This document shows positions 61,537 to 64,000 of a stretch of 64,000 nt of DNA, piece after piece. The notes below the pieces were generated by a model. The model did no database searches. It was not told the DNA's origin and was given only the letters and a program-made list of their open reading frames with translations. This DNA is from Polyangium mundeleinium (GTDB lineage Bacteria > Myxococcota_A > Polyangia > Polyangiales > Polyangiaceae). The translations under genes were made by a program, and so were the position numbers. The stretch covers positions 2,659,711-2,723,710 of the forward strand of contig NZ_JAQNDO010000001.1 in assembly GCF_028369105.1 (NCBI RefSeq), given 5' to 3'. How positions within the stretch are numbered: position 1 is the first letter of the stretch; every line of letters begins with the position of its first letter.

Positions 61537-62961
61537 TCACTTCGTCTCGCTGAGCTTCTTCACGTGCTCGAGCACGCGTGTGTGGATCGCGTGGATCGCG
61601 CTGTCGGACCAGAACGCCCAGTACACGTTCGGTGCCATTTCGAGCTCGTACCACGTCGTCCCTTCCAGCCGCGTCCGCCCGCCCGGCAGCTCCGTCAGCA
61701 GGAACTGCCCACGCTTGGACCTCAAACTACCGTCGAGGTGCGGCGCGTGCACGTACTGGAACGGGCTCCACTCTTTCATCGCGTGCGGCTGCTTCGACAC
61801 GTCGAACGCGAGCCGGTGCGGCTTGTCCCAGACCGTGATCGGCTCGACGAACGGGCCCGTCGAGAACTCGCAGTACCGCACGGCGCCCACGCCTTCACCT
61901 TCGAGGCGCGCTCGCACGGGGTAGGCGATCCCCGTGTGGAAGAACCATTCCGAAGGCGGCGAGAGCTCGCCGAAGCCGATCACGTTTTCCCACACGCGAT
62001 CCGGCGGCGCATCCACCTCGATCACCGTCTTCACCTCGCGCAGATCCGGCTGCACCACCGCCGCCTCTGCGCCCACGAGCCCCGGCAGCGCCAGCACCGC
62101 GGCGGCCGCGTGCGAGTGCGGCGTCTTCGCCTGCAGCGCGATCGCGCGACCCAGGATCGCGCCGATCACGGCCACCACGCCCGCGATCGGCGCGGCCATC
62201 AAGAGGCACACGAGCCCCTCCAGCGCGAACAGCAGCATCGCCCCGCCCGTGATCGCCACGGACAAACACGCGACTCCGACCGCGCGCTTGAGGGACTGCG
62301 GCGCCTCGCGGTTCAGGAGGAACGAGCTCACCGCGCCCATCACGAACGGCGTCACGAAGAAGAGCGACAGGCCGTAGAGATCCAGCGCGTACACGCTGAG
62401 GCCCGCCATCCCGAGCCCCACCGCGACGGCTGCTGCGACGCCGAGCAACGCGCTCCGCAGGGAGCCCTCGATCTTCGGCTGGATCTTCTCCTGCGGCCCG
62501 CCTGCGCGGTAGGGCGACGTCGGCTCCGGCTTCCACGCGTCCGCGCGCTCCGGGAGCCCCGCGAGCACGAGCATCACGAGGTAGTTCAGCGCCGGCACGA
62601 GGAACGCGAGGCCGAACCACGGCGACAGGCCCGCGTTCGCCGCGCGCCGGATGCTCATCGAGATCCCGATCCACAGGAACGGCAGCGTCGCGACCGCGAG
62701 CACCACGAAGAGCCACGACGGCGCGTCCGGAATGCTCCTCATACGTAACGTGAGGGCCGGGCTCATGTACGCGAGCGGCGACCACAAGACGCCCGACGCG
62801 AGATACACGAGCAGCGTGTCGAGGCCGTACTTGAGGGCCATCAGCGTGACGCCCGTGAGCAGATAGGCGCGCCTACCGACAGGCGCTTCGAGGCCGAACC
62901 AGAGCCTCGCCACCTCGCGCACGCGTGAACGTGGGCGAGACGAGGGAGGGGTGTCACTCAT
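61537..62961 (-). CDS. DUF805-like membrane protein fused to an SRPBCC domain
   Basis: A 474-residue protein. Residues about 25-160 look like DUF805 ('GLEAPVGRRAYLLTGVTLMALKYG', 'SIRRAANAGLSPWFGLAFLVPALN'). Further transmembrane helices run to about 320. Residues about 325-474 form a soluble START/SRPBCC polyketide-cyclase-like domain ('KTVIEVDAPPDRVWENVIGFGEL', 'LEGTTWYELEMAPNVYW'). It probably binds a hydrophobic ligand at the membrane; the role is unknown. The ATG at 62961 is preceded 6 nt away by a CATAAT hexamer that lies just before the HIT gene stop. Confidence 0.75.
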   Translation of the reverse strand: MSDTPPSSRPRSRVREVARLWFGLEAPVGRRAYLLTGVTLMALKYGLDTLLVYLASGVLWSPLAYMSPALTLRMRSIPDAPSWLFVVLAVATLPFLWIGISMSIRRAANAGLSPWFGLAFLVPALNYLVMLVLAGLPERADAWKPEPTSPYRAGGPQEKIQPKIEGSLRSALLGVAAAVAVGLGMAGLSVYALDLYGLSLFFVTPFVMGAVSSFLLNREAPQSLKRAVGVACLSVAITGGAMLLFALEGLVCLLMAAPIAGVVAVIGAILGRAIALQAKTPHSHAAAAVLALPGLVGAEAAVVQPDLREVKTVIEVDAPPDRVWENVIGFGELSPPSEWFFHTGIAYPVRARLEGEGVGAVRYCEFSTGPFVEPITVWDKPHRLAFDVSKQPHAMKEWSPFQYVHAPHLDGSLRSKRGQFLLTELPGGRTRLEGTTWYELEMAPNVYWAFWSDSAIHAIHTRVLEHVKKLSETK

Positions 62962-62967
62962 GCGCGC

Positions 62968-62973
62968 ATTATG
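62968..62973 (-). promoter_or_regulatory. -10-like hexamer CATAAT for the DUF805/SRPBCC gene
   Basis: On the minus strand it ends 6 nt before the ATG at 62961 and lies across the stop of the upstream HIT gene, giving a separate leaderless promoter. Confidence 0.4.
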
Positions 62974-63394
62974 CGGGAGATCGCAGCGCCGTACGTAGCG
63001 TCTCCGCGACACGCGCCATCGCTTCGTCGCTCTCGTATTTCGCGCGAGGCCAGAAGAACCCCCGCAATCCATCCTTCTTGCGGCGCGGCACCACGTGCAC
63101 GTGCAGGTGCGGCACGCTCTGGCTGACCTTGTTGTTCATCGCCACGAAGGAGCCGTCCGCCGAGAGCGCCGGCTCGATCGCGCGGGCGATGCGCTGGGCG
63201 GCCCCGAAGAGCGGAGCGATCGAGGGCGCGGGCAGATCGAGCAGCGTCGGCACGTGGGCGCGAGGTACGACGAGGCAGTGGCCCAGGAACAGAGGGCTGC
63301 GATCGAGGAATGCGAGGACCTCGGGCTCGTCGAGCACGAGCTGGGCAGGAAGCTCACCGGACGCAATCCGACAAAACGTGCATGCCTGGGCCAT
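62969..63394 (-). CDS. HIT family protein
   Basis: A 141-residue histidine-triad hydrolase with 'CTFCRIASGELPAQLVLDEPEVLAFLD' at the N-terminus and the triad 'PHLHVHVVPRR' near residue 100. HIT proteins cleave nucleoside phosphoramidates or adenylylated compounds. The ATG at 63394 begins the conserved 'CxxC' start of the family. It lies 7 bp upstream of the DUF805/SRPBCC gene and is divergent from the response regulator gene. Confidence 0.9.
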   Translation of the reverse strand: MAQACTFCRIASGELPAQLVLDEPEVLAFLDRSPLFLGHCLVVPRAHVPTLLDLPAPSIAPLFGAAQRIARAIEPALSADGSFVAMNNKVSQSVPHLHVHVVPRRKKDGLRGFFWPRAKYESDEAMARVAETLRTALRSPA

Positions 63395-63527
63395 GGCAGA
63401 GAATCTCGTCACAGGTGTGCGTTGTACGCTGTCCGACGTACGATAATTCGTTCCATGCGGTGGGATGCGGGGCTGGCGATGCCGTGGGCGGGTCAGTAGA
63501 GTGGCACGCCTTCGCCGGGCGGGGACC

Positions 63528-63911
63528 ATGGGCACGATCGAGCAGGGAAGGCGCGGCGTCCTCGTCGTCGAGGACGATCCCGACATCCGTGAGACCATCG
63601 CGCAGATCCTCGAGGAAGAGGGGTACGAGGTGCGCGGCGCGAGCAACGGGAAGCAGGCCCTCGACCTGCTCCGCGAAGGCGTACGCCCGCAGCTCATCCT
63701 GCTCGACCTGATGATGCCGATCATGGACGGCTGGCTGTTCCGGACCGAGCAGCGCAACGATCCGAAGATCGCCGACATCCCCGTCATCGTGATCTCGGCC
63801 GACGGCAACCTGCGGCAACAGGCCGCGAAGATCCAGGCGAACGGCTACCTGCGCAAGCCCGTCGGCATCGAGACGTTGCTCAGCACGGTCCAGCGTTACC
63901 TGAAGGCGTAA
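63528..63911 (+). CDS. Single-domain response regulator
   Basis: A 127-residue receiver domain without output domain: acidic pocket 'VVEDDPDI' (14-21), phosphoacceptor Asp60 in 'LILLDLMMPIMDGW', Ser in 'VIVISADGN' and the conserved Lys in 'YLRKPVG' near 109. It is CheY/DivK-like and acts by protein contact. The ATG at 63528 has GGGGA upstream. No kinase is adjacent, so it is an orphan, as is usual in myxobacteria. Confidence 0.9.
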   Translation: MGTIEQGRRGVLVVEDDPDIRETIAQILEEEGYEVRGASNGKQALDLLREGVRPQLILLDLMMPIMDGWLFRTEQRNDPKIADIPVIVISADGNLRQQAAKIQANGYLRKPVGIETLLSTVQRYLKA

Positions 63912-63916
63912 CGCCT

Positions 63917-63956
63917 CTTCGCCCCTCTCCCGCGAGGGAGAGGGCTCGGGGCGAAG
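63917..63956. terminator. Nested hairpin after the response regulator
   Basis: Outer arms CTTCGC/GCGAAG and inner CCCTCTCCC/GGGAGAGGG (loop GCGA), 6 bp after the stop and one base before the stop of a probable converging gene. It may act as a bidirectional terminator. The inner sequence has the look of a multicopy genomic repeat. Confidence 0.6.
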
Positions 63957-64000
63957 CTACGACCTGCGGTACTCCATCTTGCGCGGGATCATCCCGCTCT
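63957..64000 (-). CDS. Possible 3' end of a converging gene (partial)
   Basis: On the minus strand the last 44 bases read 'SGMIPRKMEYRRS' followed by TAG at 63959-63957, immediately after the hairpin. The position is what one expects of a gene converging on the response regulator. Too little is visible to assign a function. Confidence 0.35.
   Translation of the reverse strand, partial: SGMIPRKMEYRRS

Overview
The window looks like chromosome from a high-GC (about 70%) myxobacterium, most likely of the Polyangiales (Sorangium/Polyangium relatives). The grounds are the very strong G/C third-position bias, many Ser/Thr kinases and PP2C phosphatases, many lipoproteins with small Cys-rich or EGF-like N-termini, an IgGFc-binding-type lipoprotein, a MYXO-CTERM-like protein tail, and housekeeping genes packed with 1-4 bp overlaps. 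This placement is inferred from gene content, not from a phylogenetic marker. I saw no tRNA, rRNA, CRISPR array, IS element or phage gene.

Layout. 1-10 kb: the 3' end of htpG, a Kef-type cation/proton antiporter, pdxJ-nnrE, an ECF sigma factor, a thiolase, an MBL-fold hydrolase, a purple-acid-phosphatase-like lipoprotein and another lipoprotein. 10-16 kb: dnaJ, a PEP synthase/PPDK regulatory protein and four envelope proteins. 16-24 kb: a glutamate-synthase-like FMN protein, small unknown operons, a sterol-desaturase-like enzyme, a thioesterase, an ABC-2 permease and msrPQ. 24-32 kb: an SDR-like protein, a frameshifted pirin, and an NrtR-headed operon (NrtR, PP2C, protein kinase with zinc ribbon, long nicotinamidase-like hydrolase, vWA protein). 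32-38 kb: ABC exporter genes, a kinase with TolB-like and TPR modules, a FIST protein and a PP2C. 38-48 kb: a ddl-like ligase, a 43-bp tandem array, a second fatty-acid-hydroxylase-like protein, a DUF4912 protein, lipoproteins, a DsbD-like protein and TPR proteins. 48-64 kb: a DUF2254 membrane protein, a lipoprotein pair, a PEGA kinase operon, a rhodanese, asnS, a MarR regulator coupled to a rifampin-phosphotransferase-like enzyme, a DUF805/SRPBCC protein, a HIT protein and a single-domain response regulator.

The most interesting stretch is 26.5-31.9 kb. An ADP-ribose-sensing type repressor (NrtR) heads five same-strand genes that combine NAD salvage (nicotinamidase fold) with a phosphorylation switch (PP2C plus atypical kinase) and a vWA protein. 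It has a readable sigma-70 promoter with one palindrome filling the -35/-10 spacer and a second over the predicted start site. A closely similar palindrome (13 of 15 bases) lies at the end of nnrE, another NAD-repair gene, upstream of the ECF sigma factor. The block holding the operon (about 22.2-31.9 kb) also separates two complementary ABC-2 permeases that normally sit next to one ATPase.

Other patterns: a REP-like intergenic element that abuts stop codons at three places between 38 and 43 kb and shares a core with the 43-bp array; a TGTGCA motif pair found both upstream of the Kef antiporter and at the MarR gene; and -10-like hexamers 6-9 nt before many start codons, suggesting that leaderless mRNAs are common here.
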